This document shows positions 32,576 through 41,726 of a stretch of 64,000 nucleotides of DNA, piece by piece. Each line of letters opens with the position of its first letter. Position 1 is the first letter of the stretch. This DNA comes from CAG-177 sp964587915 (lineage in GTDB: Bacteria; Bacillota; Clostridia; Oscillospirales; Acutalibacteraceae), in assembly GCA_964587915.1 (NCBI GenBank), contig CAZPMK010000001.1, positions 62,001 through 126,000 on the forward strand, read 5' to 3'. The notes beneath the pieces were generated by a model, which saw only the letters and a program-made list of their open reading frames with translations, was not told where the DNA came from and ran no database searches. Both the position numbers and the translations under genes were made by a program.

Positions 32576-32610
32576 TGTCCTCGGGAGCAAAAGCTCTCGG
32601 GGACATTTTT
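32576..32610. terminator. Strong bidirectional terminator
   Basis: A 13-base stem from TGTCCTCGGGAGC to GCTCTCGGGGACA (32576-32605) closes on a four-base AAAA loop and is followed by TTTTT on the plus strand. On the minus strand it is followed by a T-rich tract and can terminate the mnmE operon. Confidence 0.9.
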
Positions 32611-32702
32611 ACTTATTTCTCTGCCGTGAAGGAGAGGGGCATTTTTGAAGAGATGCCGCTTTTGAGATTTTTCTTGACAGACCTTCTTCAGAGACAGTTG
32701 CT

Positions 32703-34070
32703 TTATTTTCCGACGCAAAAGCGTGAGAATACCTCGTCCACCACCGCATCGGTCGCTTTTTCGCCCGTAAGCTCAAGTAGATATCCTACGGCACATTCAA
32801 CGCAGACGTTCACCGCATCGAGCGTTACACCGCTTTTGAGAGCGGATATTGCCTGCGAAAGGTCGTCAACAGCCTTTACGCAGCAGCTTCTTTGGCGTTC
32901 GCTTGTGAGGCAGGCGGCATTAGGGTCAAAGGCATCGGTTGAAAGAACACGGGAAATTGCCTTTTCAAGCTCCTGTGCACCGCTTCCCTGAGCGGCGGAG
33001 ATTACAACGGTTTCGGCAAATTCACGGTGTATGAGTGACAAATCGGCATTCGACGGCAAATCGGATTTATTGAGGACTGCAATACGCCTTTTGTCTCGGC
33101 AATTTTCGATTATCTCAATATCGTCATCGTTGAGCGGAGCACTTGTATCAAACACGGCAAGCACCAGCTCGGCACGCTCAAGGCGGCGTTTTGCAAGATT
33201 TACTCCGAGATTTTCAACAAGATTTTCCGTTTCGTGTATTCCGGCGGTGTCGGCAATACGCAGGAGGATATCGCCGAGAATGATTTTTTCCTCCACAACG
33301 TCACGGGTAGTGCCCGCAACATCGGTTACAATGGAGCGTTCAAAGCCCGAGAGCATATTCATCAGAGTGGATTTTCCCACATTCGGTTTGCCGACGATTA
33401 CCGCATCAACGCCGTCAGTCACGGCTCTGCCGCAATCGTAGCGTTTGATTATCGTTTCGAGAGAGGACTTGACCCGTTCAAAGACGGCAAGCATTTCACT
33501 TTCGTCGGTGTCCTCGATATCGTCATCGGGATAGTCAACCCAAGCCGCAAGGGAGGCACAAACGGCGGTCAGCTCGTCGGCACAACGGTGGATTTCTCCG
33601 CTGAGTCTGCCCTCGAGAGTGTTGAGAGCGGCACTTGCCGCCTGCTTGCCCGAAGCACTTATCAGTGCCATTACGCTTTCGCTGCCCGCAAGGTCGAGCT
33701 TTCCGTTGAGGAAGGCTCTTTTTGTAAATTCTCCCGCCTCGGCAGGAAAAGCACCTGCGTTGAGCACGGCACGAAGAACACGCTTTGTCACATAAGCTCC
33801 GCCGTGGCAGGATATTTCCGCAACATCCTCGCCCGTGTAGCTTTTCGGTGCTCGGAAAATGAGGCAGACAGCCTCATCAATTTTTTCATCGCCGTCATGA
33901 ACGAAGCCGAAACGGGCTTGATATCCCTTGCAATCGGCAACCGAGCCTGTGCCGACGGGGGTAAAAACCGAGGCAGCCGTTTCAATGGCACGACTGCCGG
34001 ATATTCTCACTATTCCTATGCCGCCGGGAGCATTTGCGGTTGAAATGGCGGCTATCGTTTTATTTTCCAT
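32703..34070 (-). CDS. mnmE: MnmE, tRNA uridine-34 modification GTPase
   Basis: MnmE with MnmG makes carboxymethylaminomethyl-type groups on wobble uridine. The 455-residue protein shows the N-terminal domain (IAAISTANAPGGIGIVRISGS), the folate-binding/helical middle, the inserted G domain with GKPNVGKSTLMN (about 222), the switch TTRD, DTAGIHE (about 270) and NKSD, and the C-terminal CVGK, whose cysteine is catalytic. It is the last gene of the minus-strand mre operon, 12 bases after the MinD-like gene. MnmG is not in the window. Confidence 0.97.
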   Translation of the reverse strand: MENKTIAAISTANAPGGIGIVRISGSRAIETAASVFTPVGTGSVADCKGYQARFGFVHDGDEKIDEAVCLIFRAPKSYTGEDVAEISCHGGAYVTKRVLRAVLNAGAFPAEAGEFTKRAFLNGKLDLAGSESVMALISASGKQAASAALNTLEGRLSGEIHRCADELTAVCASLAAWVDYPDDDIEDTDESEMLAVFERVKSSLETIIKRYDCGRAVTDGVDAVIVGKPNVGKSTLMNMLSGFERSIVTDVAGTTRDVVEEKIILGDILLRIADTAGIHETENLVENLGVNLAKRRLERAELVLAVFDTSAPLNDDDIEIIENCRDKRRIAVLNKSDLPSNADLSLIHREFAETVVISAAQGSGAQELEKAISRVLSTDAFDPNAACLTSERQRSCCVKAVDDLSQAISALKSGVTLDAVNVCVECAVGYLLELTGEKATDAVVDEVFSRFCVGK

Positions 34071-34082
34071 GATTTTTTCCTT

Positions 34083-34805
34083 TCATTCGCAGATGAGAGG
34101 TGCTTTTTCTCCGCAGAGTCGTTTTGCTATACGCCTGAAAGCGAGCGTTGAAGAAGAAAATTCACCCGGTGCATCGCCTGTTACGGAGCAGAAAGCAAGA
34201 GCGGGGTCTCTCGGCACGATTCCGAGAAGCTGTACTCCCGTTTCATCTATGCATTGGTCTATGTTGAGCAGACGGTGCTTGCAAACAGGCTTTGACTCAA
34301 ACATATTTATCACAAGCCGAACATCGGCAACGCCGAGCCTGTCAAGCTCTCGGAACGCTCTGTTACAGCTTCTTACGCAAACGCTGTCGGGGGTCGTTAC
34401 CGCAATGGCACGCTTTGCACCGCTTGCGGCAAGCGAAAAGCCTCGGTCAATTCCTGCGGGGGAATCAATAAAGATGAAGTCATATTTATCGTCAAATTTG
34501 TGAATGAGCCTTGAAAAGCCGTCCTCGGTAAAGCTGTCGCTGTAGGACAGGGGAGCGGCAAGGAGACCGATACTGCCCGCCGTGACCGCTTGCTCTGCGG
34601 TGCATCTTTCGCTGAGTAAATCTCCCCAATCGAAAACCACTTGCTCGGATACGCCGAAAAGCAAGTCGAGGGAGCGAAGCCCGATATCGCAATCAATGGC
34701 AAGCACTTTTTTGCCGAGCTGAGCGAGAGCACGGGAGACTCCGACGGTGAACGTGGATTTTCCCGAACCGCCCTTTCCCGAGGTAACCATAATAATTTCA
34801 GCCAT
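34083..34805 (-). CDS. minD: MinD/ParA-family ATPase lacking the usual membrane-targeting tail
   Basis: The 240-residue ATPase has a deviant Walker A (GKGGSGKST, 9-17), the Walker A' region AIDCDIGLRSLDLL with MinD-like spacing, and FIFIDSPAGIDRG (about 112-124) with the typical SPAGI motif. MinD normally ends in an amphipathic helix of about 8-12 residues that anchors it to the membrane, with total length about 265. Here the protein ends RRIAKRLCGEKAPLICE, which has no obvious amphipathic basic helix, so membrane targeting may be absent or weak. No minC or minE lies beside it. The gene sits between PBP2 and mnmE in the shape operon. A cell-division or shape role is inferred. Confidence 0.88.
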   Translation of the reverse strand: MAEIIMVTSGKGGSGKSTFTVGVSRALAQLGKKVLAIDCDIGLRSLDLLFGVSEQVVFDWGDLLSERCTAEQAVTAGSIGLLAAPLSYSDSFTEDGFSRLIHKFDDKYDFIFIDSPAGIDRGFSLAASGAKRAIAVTTPDSVCVRSCNRAFRELDRLGVADVRLVINMFESKPVCKHRLLNIDQCIDETGVQLLGIVPRDPALAFCSVTGDAPGEFSSSTLAFRRIAKRLCGEKAPLICE

Positions 34806-34829
34806 TCTCAGTGCTCCTTTCTGTCTAAA

Positions 34830-36881
34830 TCAAGGGATGAGCGTATTTTCGGTCTGAACGGAAGCGGTGGTGTCACTTTGACCGAAATAGTATTCGGCAA
34901 TGGCGGTAACAACGGGAGCAACGAACACGCCCGAGGTCATGCCTTCACCGACAACGGCAACTGCGATTTCAGGGTTCTCATACGGTGCAAAGGCGATGAG
35001 AAAGCCGTTGTTTATCTTGATGGATTGACCGCCTATTTGACGGTATTCCTGTGAAGTACCCGTTTTTGCGGCTACCTTGACGGGAAGATTTTGGAAGTAT
35101 TCCTTGCAGTAGCCTATTGTGCCGACTTGAAGCATACCGCGTTTGACAATTTCAAGAGTCTTGTCGGAAATTCCCGTTTCACATACGATTTCAGGCTCCG
35201 TTTCAAGTACGGTCTGCGAATAATCGTGAGTTTTAATGCTTTTAACGAAATGAGTTTTATATCTTGTACCTCCGTTCGCAATGGCGGCACAGTAATTTGC
35301 AAGCTGAATGGGGGAGAACAGGTTGCCCGCCTGTCCTATTGCGGACTGAACGGTGTAGCCGGGAAGCCATTTTTGATTTATGGAGGCTCTGTATTCGGGA
35401 CTGTCGAGAACGCCGCTTGCCTCTCCGAGCTCACAGCCTGTTTTTGCACCGAGACCGAAAAGCGTTCTGTATTCGTTCATCTTTTCTATGCCGAGCATTC
35501 TGCCGACTTCATAGAAAAATGTGTTGCAGGATTCGTTTATTGCACCGACAACGTTGACAAAACGAGTCTTGTGGTTCTGCTCGCACTTGAAATGCTGATT
35601 CAAATATTCATATGAGCCGGAGCAATAGATGGTGTCCTCCTCGGTGATGATGCCTTCCTCCAAGGCGGCTATTGCAACGGACGGCTTCATGGTCGAGCCG
35701 GTCGCATAGGTGGAAAGCAGTGCTCTGTTCCAAAGGGGTGCACCCGTAGCTTCGTTGAGCTTTTCGGCATTCTCCGCATAGGTGGAAATATCGTATGTCG
35801 GATAGCTTGCACACGCTAAAATGGAGGAATCCTTACAGTTCAAAACAACCACGGCACCCGCATCGGGAACCATGTTGCCCTTTTGTCCCGAATAATCCTG
35901 AAGTGCCTTTTTGAGAGCATCCTGTGCAACCTTTTGAAGATCGGAATTTATGGTAAGAACAACGGTATTTCCGTGCTGAGGCTCAATGGTGACCTCGGTG
36001 TGCTTGTTGCCGTCGTTGTCCGTATATACGGTTTTTTCGCCGTCCGTGCCCTTGAGATAGGACTCCATGGCGGCTTCAATGCCGCTTTTGCCGATAACAT
36101 CGGTCATCTTGTAGCCCTCGTTCTTTTTCTTGGCATATTCTTCGGCATCAATTGCACCCGTTCTGCCGAGAATGTGGGGAGCGATTGTACCGTCCGTATA
36201 ACGGCGAATGGGAACAACCTCAACATCCACGCCCCTGTAGAAGCCGCTGTTTTCTTTTATCAAGGAAACAACCTCTTCGGGGACGTCTGTTGCAAAGGTG
36301 TACGGTGAGCTGACACGAAAATATATCCGCTTCATCGAGTAGCAGACGGAGGCAATCTTGCGGGCATCCTCCTTCGCATAATCGGAGAGCTTGTATCTGC
36401 TTATCAAAGCATCAAAGCAGTTTTGTGCGGTTGCGTATTCGTTGAGATGAAGCATACTTTCACTTTTCATCTCGGTGATGAGATCCTCGCTGTCCGGCTT
36501 AAAGGATATATTTCCCTCGGCATCGAAAACGAGGGGAAGCTCATCTATCCATTCAAGCTCCCTGCTTTCAAAAAGCTGAATGAGGCTGAAAATTATTTTG
36601 TTGCGTTCCTCCTGCTCGGAGGCTTCGGGAAAATATGCCGCATCGAAAATTATCGAGTAGCCTTGACTGTTATACACCAACTCCTTGCCGTTGCAGTCCA
36701 CGACTTCACCGCGGGCGGCGGCAATCGGAGCGGTTTTTGCGGAAACGGCAGAGCTTGCGGCATCGTATTCATCGCCCTTGACGATCTGGAGATTCACAAG
36801 GTCAACGGCAAATACCAAAAAGAAAAAAAGAATGATGCAGACAGAGGCAAGCTGTCTGCTGCGAGTGATTTTAGCGTGCAT
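34830..36881 (-). CDS. mrdA: Penicillin-binding protein 2 (transpeptidase, elongasome)
   Basis: A 683-residue class B penicillin-binding protein that cross-links peptidoglycan during side-wall growth. One N-terminal membrane helix (about 11-31) anchors it. A pedestal and dimer region follows (TAPIAAARGEVVDCNG near 50; HILGRTGAIDAEEY near 236). The transpeptidase domain shows S-x-x-K (STMK, 396-399), the SCN triad (451-453) and KTGT (606-609). The C-terminus is close to the usual length. It is 18 bases after mreD and 24 bases before minD in the operon, an arrangement of the rod complex genes. Confidence 0.95.
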   Translation of the reverse strand: MHAKITRSRQLASVCIILFFFLVFAVDLVNLQIVKGDEYDAASSAVSAKTAPIAAARGEVVDCNGKELVYNSQGYSIIFDAAYFPEASEQEERNKIIFSLIQLFESRELEWIDELPLVFDAEGNISFKPDSEDLITEMKSESMLHLNEYATAQNCFDALISRYKLSDYAKEDARKIASVCYSMKRIYFRVSSPYTFATDVPEEVVSLIKENSGFYRGVDVEVVPIRRYTDGTIAPHILGRTGAIDAEEYAKKKNEGYKMTDVIGKSGIEAAMESYLKGTDGEKTVYTDNDGNKHTEVTIEPQHGNTVVLTINSDLQKVAQDALKKALQDYSGQKGNMVPDAGAVVVLNCKDSSILACASYPTYDISTYAENAEKLNEATGAPLWNRALLSTYATGSTMKPSVAIAALEEGIITEEDTIYCSGSYEYLNQHFKCEQNHKTRFVNVVGAINESCNTFFYEVGRMLGIEKMNEYRTLFGLGAKTGCELGEASGVLDSPEYRASINQKWLPGYTVQSAIGQAGNLFSPIQLANYCAAIANGGTRYKTHFVKSIKTHDYSQTVLETEPEIVCETGISDKTLEIVKRGMLQVGTIGYCKEYFQNLPVKVAAKTGTSQEYRQIGGQSIKINNGFLIAFAPYENPEIAVAVVGEGMTSGVFVAPVVTAIAEYYFGQSDTTASVQTENTLIP

Positions 36882-36899
36882 ATCCGCAACTCCTTTCGA

Positions 36900-37421
36900 T
36901 TATTGTTCGGGTAAATATTTTTTTTCGACCGCTCTTATGATGATGAAAATTATCGGGGCGAAAATAAGGGTATACGCTGCACCGGGGAGATAGTACCGTG
37001 CAAGCATATGTGCCGCAGAATCAATACCCGCAAATACAAAGTGAAACAGCCAATAGCCGATGCTGTATATAAGAATAAATACGGCGGAGAGCAGAGAGGC
37101 GGTGACAACGTTGTTTCGCATTACGGTATTTATGAGTGTTCCGCAAAGGAAACCGACCGTGAGCAGAAAAAGGGCGTTGAAATTGTTTCCCGAGGCAAAA
37201 ATATCCCACAATGCTCCGGCAAACAGACCGAAAAGCATTCCGGGGATATCCCGTTCAAACATGGCAATGCACACAACGGCGGGAATAAGCGGCAGTGCGC
37301 GTATGCCGAATATCTGCGGAAAAAAGCCGTCGGTATTTTGCATAACTGACAGCGTTAATATTATCAGGGCAAGAATCACCCTGCGAATTATCATTTTTTT
37401 GCGTTGAGCTTCAATAGTCAT
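36900..37421 (-). CDS. mreD: Rod-shape protein MreD
   Basis: A 173-residue membrane protein with about five hydrophobic segments, the typical MreD size. Its position between mreC and PBP2, two bases after the mreC stop, makes the assignment firm, although the family is poorly conserved. Basic residues in KAQRKKMIIRR and EKKYLPEQ mark the cytosolic ends. Confidence 0.92.
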   Translation of the reverse strand: MTIEAQRKKMIIRRVILALIILTLSVMQNTDGFFPQIFGIRALPLIPAVVCIAMFERDIPGMLFGLFAGALWDIFASGNNFNALFLLTVGFLCGTLINTVMRNNVVTASLLSAVFILIYSIGYWLFHFVFAGIDSAAHMLARYYLPGAAYTLIFAPIIFIIIRAVEKKYLPEQ

Positions 37422-37423
37422 TG

Positions 37424-38269
37424 TTATTGTGTTTGACCGTCAAAGGAGGTGATGATGAAAACATCGGTGAGTGTTGTTATGTCGATTCCGGGTTCAATTA
37501 TTGCTTCGGCGGAAATATCCACCGTGCCGTCGGCAACGTCAACGATAGTGCCGATTATGAGGTCTCTCGGGAAAATTCCGCCGACACCCGAGGTGCAGAC
37601 TATTCCTCCTGCGGTAACCGAGGTTGATGATGAAAGTCCCGGCATATGGCAACGCCCCTGCTGAGCAAGCTCGGCTGTTGAGGTGACAAAACCGAGATCT
37701 CTCGTTCTGACCTCATATGCACTGACGTTTACGCTTGGATTGAGAATGGTATTCACGGTGCATTGTGTGGGGGTTACGGAAGCAACCACGCCCACAAGAT
37801 ATTTGCCGTAAATCACGGGGTCGTTTACTTTTATGTCGTTTGCGGAGCCTTTGTTGAGAGTGACGGTTGAAAATCTGTCGGAGGCATCTCTGCCGATTAC
37901 CGCCGCCTCTGCAAAAATATAGTCGTTGTGCTCCTCTTTAAGTCCGAGAAATTCTCTGTAGAATTCGTTTTTGTACTTTGCTTGCTCGTAATCAACAAGC
38001 TGTTCTCTGAGTTTATCCACCTGTTCCTCGAGGGTTTCGATTTCATTTGAAAGCGTTGAAGAGGAGCGGAAAGATATGGGGAGCTTTGAAATTTCCGAAG
38101 AAATATATGATGCAAGGCGTGAAGCGGGTCCGAAAACAACGCTCGTAACCTTGGTGAGCGGTGATGAGCCGCTTCTTGAGGCGACGGCAAATATCGACCC
38201 CGCAAGCAAGGCGGCGACGATGGCTGCGAATATTTTAAATGCCGTGCTCTTCAAAAAGCGAATCATCAA
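37424..38269 (-). CDS. mreC: Rod-shape protein MreC
   Basis: The 281-residue protein has an N-terminal membrane helix (about 10-28), a coiled coil (about 65-100: the SNEIETLEEQVDKLREQLVDYE run) and the extracytoplasmic beta barrel domain, with VIGRDASDRFSTVTLNKGS and LVGVVASVTPTQCTV motifs and LSTSVTAGGIV-like strands. MreC links MreB to PBP2 outside the membrane. It lies 24 bases after mreB and two before mreD. Confidence 0.95.
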   Translation of the reverse strand: MMIRFLKSTAFKIFAAIVAALLAGSIFAVASRSGSSPLTKVTSVVFGPASRLASYISSEISKLPISFRSSSTLSNEIETLEEQVDKLREQLVDYEQAKYKNEFYREFLGLKEEHNDYIFAEAAVIGRDASDRFSTVTLNKGSANDIKVNDPVIYGKYLVGVVASVTPTQCTVNTILNPSVNVSAYEVRTRDLGFVTSTAELAQQGRCHMPGLSSSTSVTAGGIVCTSGVGGIFPRDLIIGTIVDVADGTVDISAEAIIEPGIDITTLTDVFIITSFDGQTQ

Positions 38270-38293
38270 AACTGCTCCTTAGCTGATTTGTAA

Positions 38294-39310
38294 TCAGATG
38301 TATTTTTTGTTGCTGATAACGTTCAAATTGTCGTTGTCAAGGCAAATTCCCGTGCCGTCAACAACGCAGTCAAGCGGATTTTCCGCAACAAGAACGGGGA
38401 TTTTTGTCTCTGCGGAAATAAGTCGGTCAAGACCTCTGAGAAGAGCACCGCCGCCGGTGAGCATGATGCCGTGGTCGATAATATCTGCGGCAAGCTCGGG
38501 GGGAGTCTTTTCAAGAGTGGATTTAACGGCATCAACTATCTGTGAAACGGGGTCCGCCATAGCCTCGCGGATTTCCTCGGAGGTAACGTCAACATTCTTG
38601 GGAAGTCCGTCCATGAGGTTTCTGCCCTTGATGTTCATTGTGCCCTCACCGTCATAGGGGAATGCCGAACCAATCTTGATTTTAACATCCTCGGCGGTTC
38701 TTTCACCGATAAGAAGATTATATTTTTTCTTGATGTAGGAAATGATGGCTTCATCGAAATTATCGCCCGCAACGCGGCAGGAATTTGCCGTAACCACGCC
38801 GCCCAGAGAAATAACCGCAACCTCGGAGGTGCCGCCGCCGATATCGACAACCATGCTTCCCGTTGCTTCACTTACGGGCAGACCTGCACCGATAGCCGCC
38901 GCCATGGGCTCTTCAATAAGGCTGATGTAGTTTGCACCCGCACTCTTTGCGGCATCGTGAACCGCTTTTCTTTCAACCTCTGTAACGCCCGAGGGAATGC
39001 AGATGAGTACTCTTATTCTTGAAAAGGGTCTGCGTTTTGTGGTGCGTTTGATGAAGGATTCTATCATCTCCGCAGTAATTTCAAAATCCGCAATAACGCC
39101 GTCTTTAAGCGGACGCACGGCAATTATCGAGCCGGGAGTTCTGCCTATCATTTCCTTGGCTTCCGTACCGACTGCAACAACTCTCGGCGGATTGCTTTTC
39201 TGATCCACCGCAACAACCGACGGCTCTCTGATGACGATACCCTTACCCTTTGAGAAAACAAGGGTGTTAGCTGTGCCTAAATCTATACCGATATCCTGAG
39301 TAAATAACAT
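38294..39310 (-). CDS. mreB: Rod-shape determining actin MreB
   Basis: A 338-residue actin homologue that guides side-wall synthesis. Family motifs are the N-terminal DIGIDLGTANTLVF (phosphate 1), RPLKDGVIADFEITAEMI, IEEPMAAAIGAGLPV and VDIGGGTSEVAVISLGG (phosphate 2). The last motif, ITLTGGGALLRGLD-like, is seen as LTGGGALLRGL. The first residues (MLFTQD) lack the extended amphipathic tail of Gram-negative MreB. It is upstream of mreC with a 24-base gap and has GAAGGAG before the ATG. Confidence 0.97.
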   Translation of the reverse strand: MLFTQDIGIDLGTANTLVFSKGKGIVIREPSVVAVDQKSNPPRVVAVGTEAKEMIGRTPGSIIAVRPLKDGVIADFEITAEMIESFIKRTTKRRPFSRIRVLICIPSGVTEVERKAVHDAAKSAGANYISLIEEPMAAAIGAGLPVSEATGSMVVDIGGGTSEVAVISLGGVVTANSCRVAGDNFDEAIISYIKKKYNLLIGERTAEDVKIKIGSAFPYDGEGTMNIKGRNLMDGLPKNVDVTSEEIREAMADPVSQIVDAVKSTLEKTPPELAADIIDHGIMLTGGGALLRGLDRLISAETKIPVLVAENPLDCVVDGTGICLDNDNLNVISNKKYI

Positions 39311-39332
39311 ATTTCATTCTCCTTCGGAAAAA

Positions 39333-40022
39333 TTATCTGAAATTGATGGTGTCGAGAATTGCAAGCACCTCATCGAGCCTGTCGTTCATGTTTGAATCGC
39401 CGGCAATCAAGCAGGTGTAAACAACATTTTTTCTTTCAAAGAAAATATAGCCCATGTAGGTTGGGGTGCCCGAGCTGTTTTTGGGAACAAAGGCGGAAAT
39501 GAGAGTTCCGTCAAAGCCGCAGACCTTGACGGCCTGATTTGTGTAAACACAGTCGCTGAACATTGCTTTTATCGTGTCGATTATGCCCGAGGTATCCTCC
39601 ATTATTTCCGACAACTTTTTGTCGCGGGTATACATGACCTTTATCATTTCTTCGCTGTTGCTGTTGTTGGTGAGAACAAGGTCGGCATAGCTCGAATCGC
39701 CGCGCCAGCCGTCGGGAATGGCAATTGAGAAATCGGGGCATTCTATGCGGTTGCCCATAACAAGTGCATGGTCGAGCATAACTGCATGAGTTACGTATTT
39801 ACCGTCGTCACCCTTGACATTTCTGCCGTGTTCGTCGGTTACGAGAAGAATGACGTTTCCTGCCTCGTCACGGGCAATTCCTCCGTCAGTTTCCGTAACG
39901 GCGGCATAAGCCTTACCGCCGGCGTCCGTCACAAGCGTACCGTCTTTGATCTTGGGCTTGCAGGCGGTAAAGCAGGTGAGAACGACCATAATGCTGATAA
40001 TAATGGCAAAATATTTTTTCAT
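39333..40022 (-). CDS. Lipoprotein of unknown function upstream of mreB
   Basis: A 229-residue lipoprotein with signal MKKYFAIIISIMVVLTCFTAC, lipobox cysteine about 21. A short linker with repeated T-D-G/E motifs (LVTDAGGKAYAAVTETDGG) is followed by a compact domain with an IAIPDGW-type start (about 105) and an SGTPTYMGYIFFERKNVVYTCLI strand pair, resembling PsbP/DUF1795-like folds in stranded pattern only. The last residues (DEVLAILDTINF) form an amphipathic helix typical of such folds. It lies 24 bases after the FGGY kinase and 22 before mreB, hence in the shape operon. A cell-wall link is inference. Confidence 0.82.
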   Translation of the reverse strand: MKKYFAIIISIMVVLTCFTACKPKIKDGTLVTDAGGKAYAAVTETDGGIARDEAGNVILLVTDEHGRNVKGDDGKYVTHAVMLDHALVMGNRIECPDFSIAIPDGWRGDSSYADLVLTNNSNSEEMIKVMYTRDKKLSEIMEDTSGIIDTIKAMFSDCVYTNQAVKVCGFDGTLISAFVPKNSSGTPTYMGYIFFERKNVVYTCLIAGDSNMNDRLDEVLAILDTINFR

Positions 40023-40046
40023 ATCTCCTGTCCTTTCTTAATGCTT

Positions 40047-41642
40047 TCAGCCGTTGAGAGCCTTAAAAGCGTTTTTGTTATTATTATAAAGAGTTTTGTA
40101 AACCGCAAAGTTACGGTCATAAATCTCTTTGTTGGCAGGGTTGGGAATAAAGGTTTTCTTTGCGGGAACAAGTCTCTTTGCTTCGGAAATATCGGATATA
40201 ACTCCGAGACCCACAGCCATGAGCACCGCTGCTCCGACTGCACCGACATTTTGCGGACTGTCAACGGTTTCAACCGTTCTGCCCGTGATATCGGCAAGAA
40301 TTTGGCAGGTGACATCGGAGAGAGCGCCGCCGCCGACAAAGCGAACCGTTTGCGAGGTCTTGATTTTCTTATCCTGTGTTTCAAGGAACCAACGCAGGTG
40401 CATACAAACACCCTCTATAACGGAGCGAATAAGCTCTGTTTTGCCCGTTTCAAGGCTGACATTAAAGAACATTCCTCTTGAATTGGGATCCTCAAACGGA
40501 CAGCGGTTGCCGTGAAGCCACGGGGTGAAAATAACGCCGCCGCTTCCTGCGGGAGTTTCGTCAATGACCTTTGAAAGATAATCGTAAAGGCTTGTGTATA
40601 CGGATTCCTTTGATTCCGCAACATGGGTCTTTTGCAGGAAAATTCCGATTTCATCAAGAGCAAGGTGATCCTTTACCCATTCAAGGCACTTGCCTGCCGT
40701 CTCAAGCTCGGCAAAGTAATTGAATTTTCCCTTTTGAGCACCCGTGATAGCCGCTATCATTGCGGAAGCGTCAACAATGCTCTTGTCAACGACCGTGGAT
40801 ACCCAGCCCGAGGTGCCGGAATATATGTGCGTTTCGCCGAGAGCAACGCTGCCTGCACCGACACCGATAAGTGAGGCATCTCCGCCGCCGCCGAATACCG
40901 CCGTGCCCTCCTTGAGTCCAAGCTCAGAAGCGGCTTTTGCGGTCAAACCGCCCACCTTTGCGGTGCAGTCAACTATTTCGGCAAGGTGATCGGGGTTTAC
41001 GTCGAGAATTTTGCAGATGGTCGGACTCCAGCATTCGTGTCCCTTGCGGATATCGTAAAGAAGAGTACCGAAAGCGGAATCTCTCGTCATAACATATTTA
41101 TCCGTCATACGGCTGATTATGTATTCCTTAACATCGAGCCACTTGTAAACTCTCTTGAAATTCTCCGGCTCGTTTTCTTTGAGCCATTGATATTTCCATA
41201 CGGGGTCTTTTACGCTTGCGGAAACGGCACCCGTGATGATGAGGGAGGGGATGAGCTTTACTATGTTCGCACCGGCAATCTGTATGCCGTTGGCAATGCC
41301 CTTTTTGAGCTGCTTTCTCGCTCTCTGATCCATATAGCTGAAGGCTCTGTGAACGGGCTTGCCGTCCTTGTCAACAAGCACAAGTCCCTGCATCTGAGAG
41401 CAGAACGAGATACCCTTTATCATGTCGGGAGTTATCTCTTTGCAGTTTTCAAAGACCTTTGCGGTCGTGGAGCAAATGGCGTTCCACCATTCGTCGGGGT
41501 CCTGCTCCGCTCCGCCGTCGGGAAGAATGTAGAGATTGTAACCCTCCATAGCCGCACTTTTGAGAGTTATCGTATCGCCGATTTCAAAAAGGCAGGTTTT
41601 AACACCGGTGGTGCCGATGTCATAAGAAATAACGTGTTGCAT
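40047..41642 (-). CDS. FGGY-family carbohydrate kinase (xylulokinase-like)
   Basis: A 531-residue sugar kinase with the ASKHA fold. The N-terminal phosphate loop reads SYDIGTTGVKTCLFE (about 5-19), the catalytic region has EWWNAIC and YMDQRARKQ, and the second domain has GTSGWVST and FVGGGALSDVTCQILADITG (FGGY signature 2 region). Pentulose or glycerol kinases are the closest by pattern, but the substrate cannot be fixed. ATG 41640-41642 is chosen because AAGGAGG sits 5 bases upstream; an ATG 24 bases earlier has no such site. It is followed closely by the lipoprotein and mreB, so it may share their transcript. The link of sugar phosphorylation with cell shape is unexplained. Confidence 0.88.
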   Translation of the reverse strand: MQHVISYDIGTTGVKTCLFEIGDTITLKSAAMEGYNLYILPDGGAEQDPDEWWNAICSTTAKVFENCKEITPDMIKGISFCSQMQGLVLVDKDGKPVHRAFSYMDQRARKQLKKGIANGIQIAGANIVKLIPSLIITGAVSASVKDPVWKYQWLKENEPENFKRVYKWLDVKEYIISRMTDKYVMTRDSAFGTLLYDIRKGHECWSPTICKILDVNPDHLAEIVDCTAKVGGLTAKAASELGLKEGTAVFGGGGDASLIGVGAGSVALGETHIYSGTSGWVSTVVDKSIVDASAMIAAITGAQKGKFNYFAELETAGKCLEWVKDHLALDEIGIFLQKTHVAESKESVYTSLYDYLSKVIDETPAGSGGVIFTPWLHGNRCPFEDPNSRGMFFNVSLETGKTELIRSVIEGVCMHLRWFLETQDKKIKTSQTVRFVGGGALSDVTCQILADITGRTVETVDSPQNVGAVGAAVLMAVGLGVISDISEAKRLVPAKKTFIPNPANKEIYDRNFAVYKTLYNNNKNAFKALNG

Positions 41643-41726
41643 AAGGTCCTCCTTAACCTCCATCAAATATTATATAATACAGCAGGCTTTGTTGCATGAA
41701 TAAAATATGACTGAAAGATTACAAAT

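Noticed and set aside
40986..41699. Plus-strand open frame of 237 codons
   Set aside because: It is antisense to the FGGY kinase and shows no domain.
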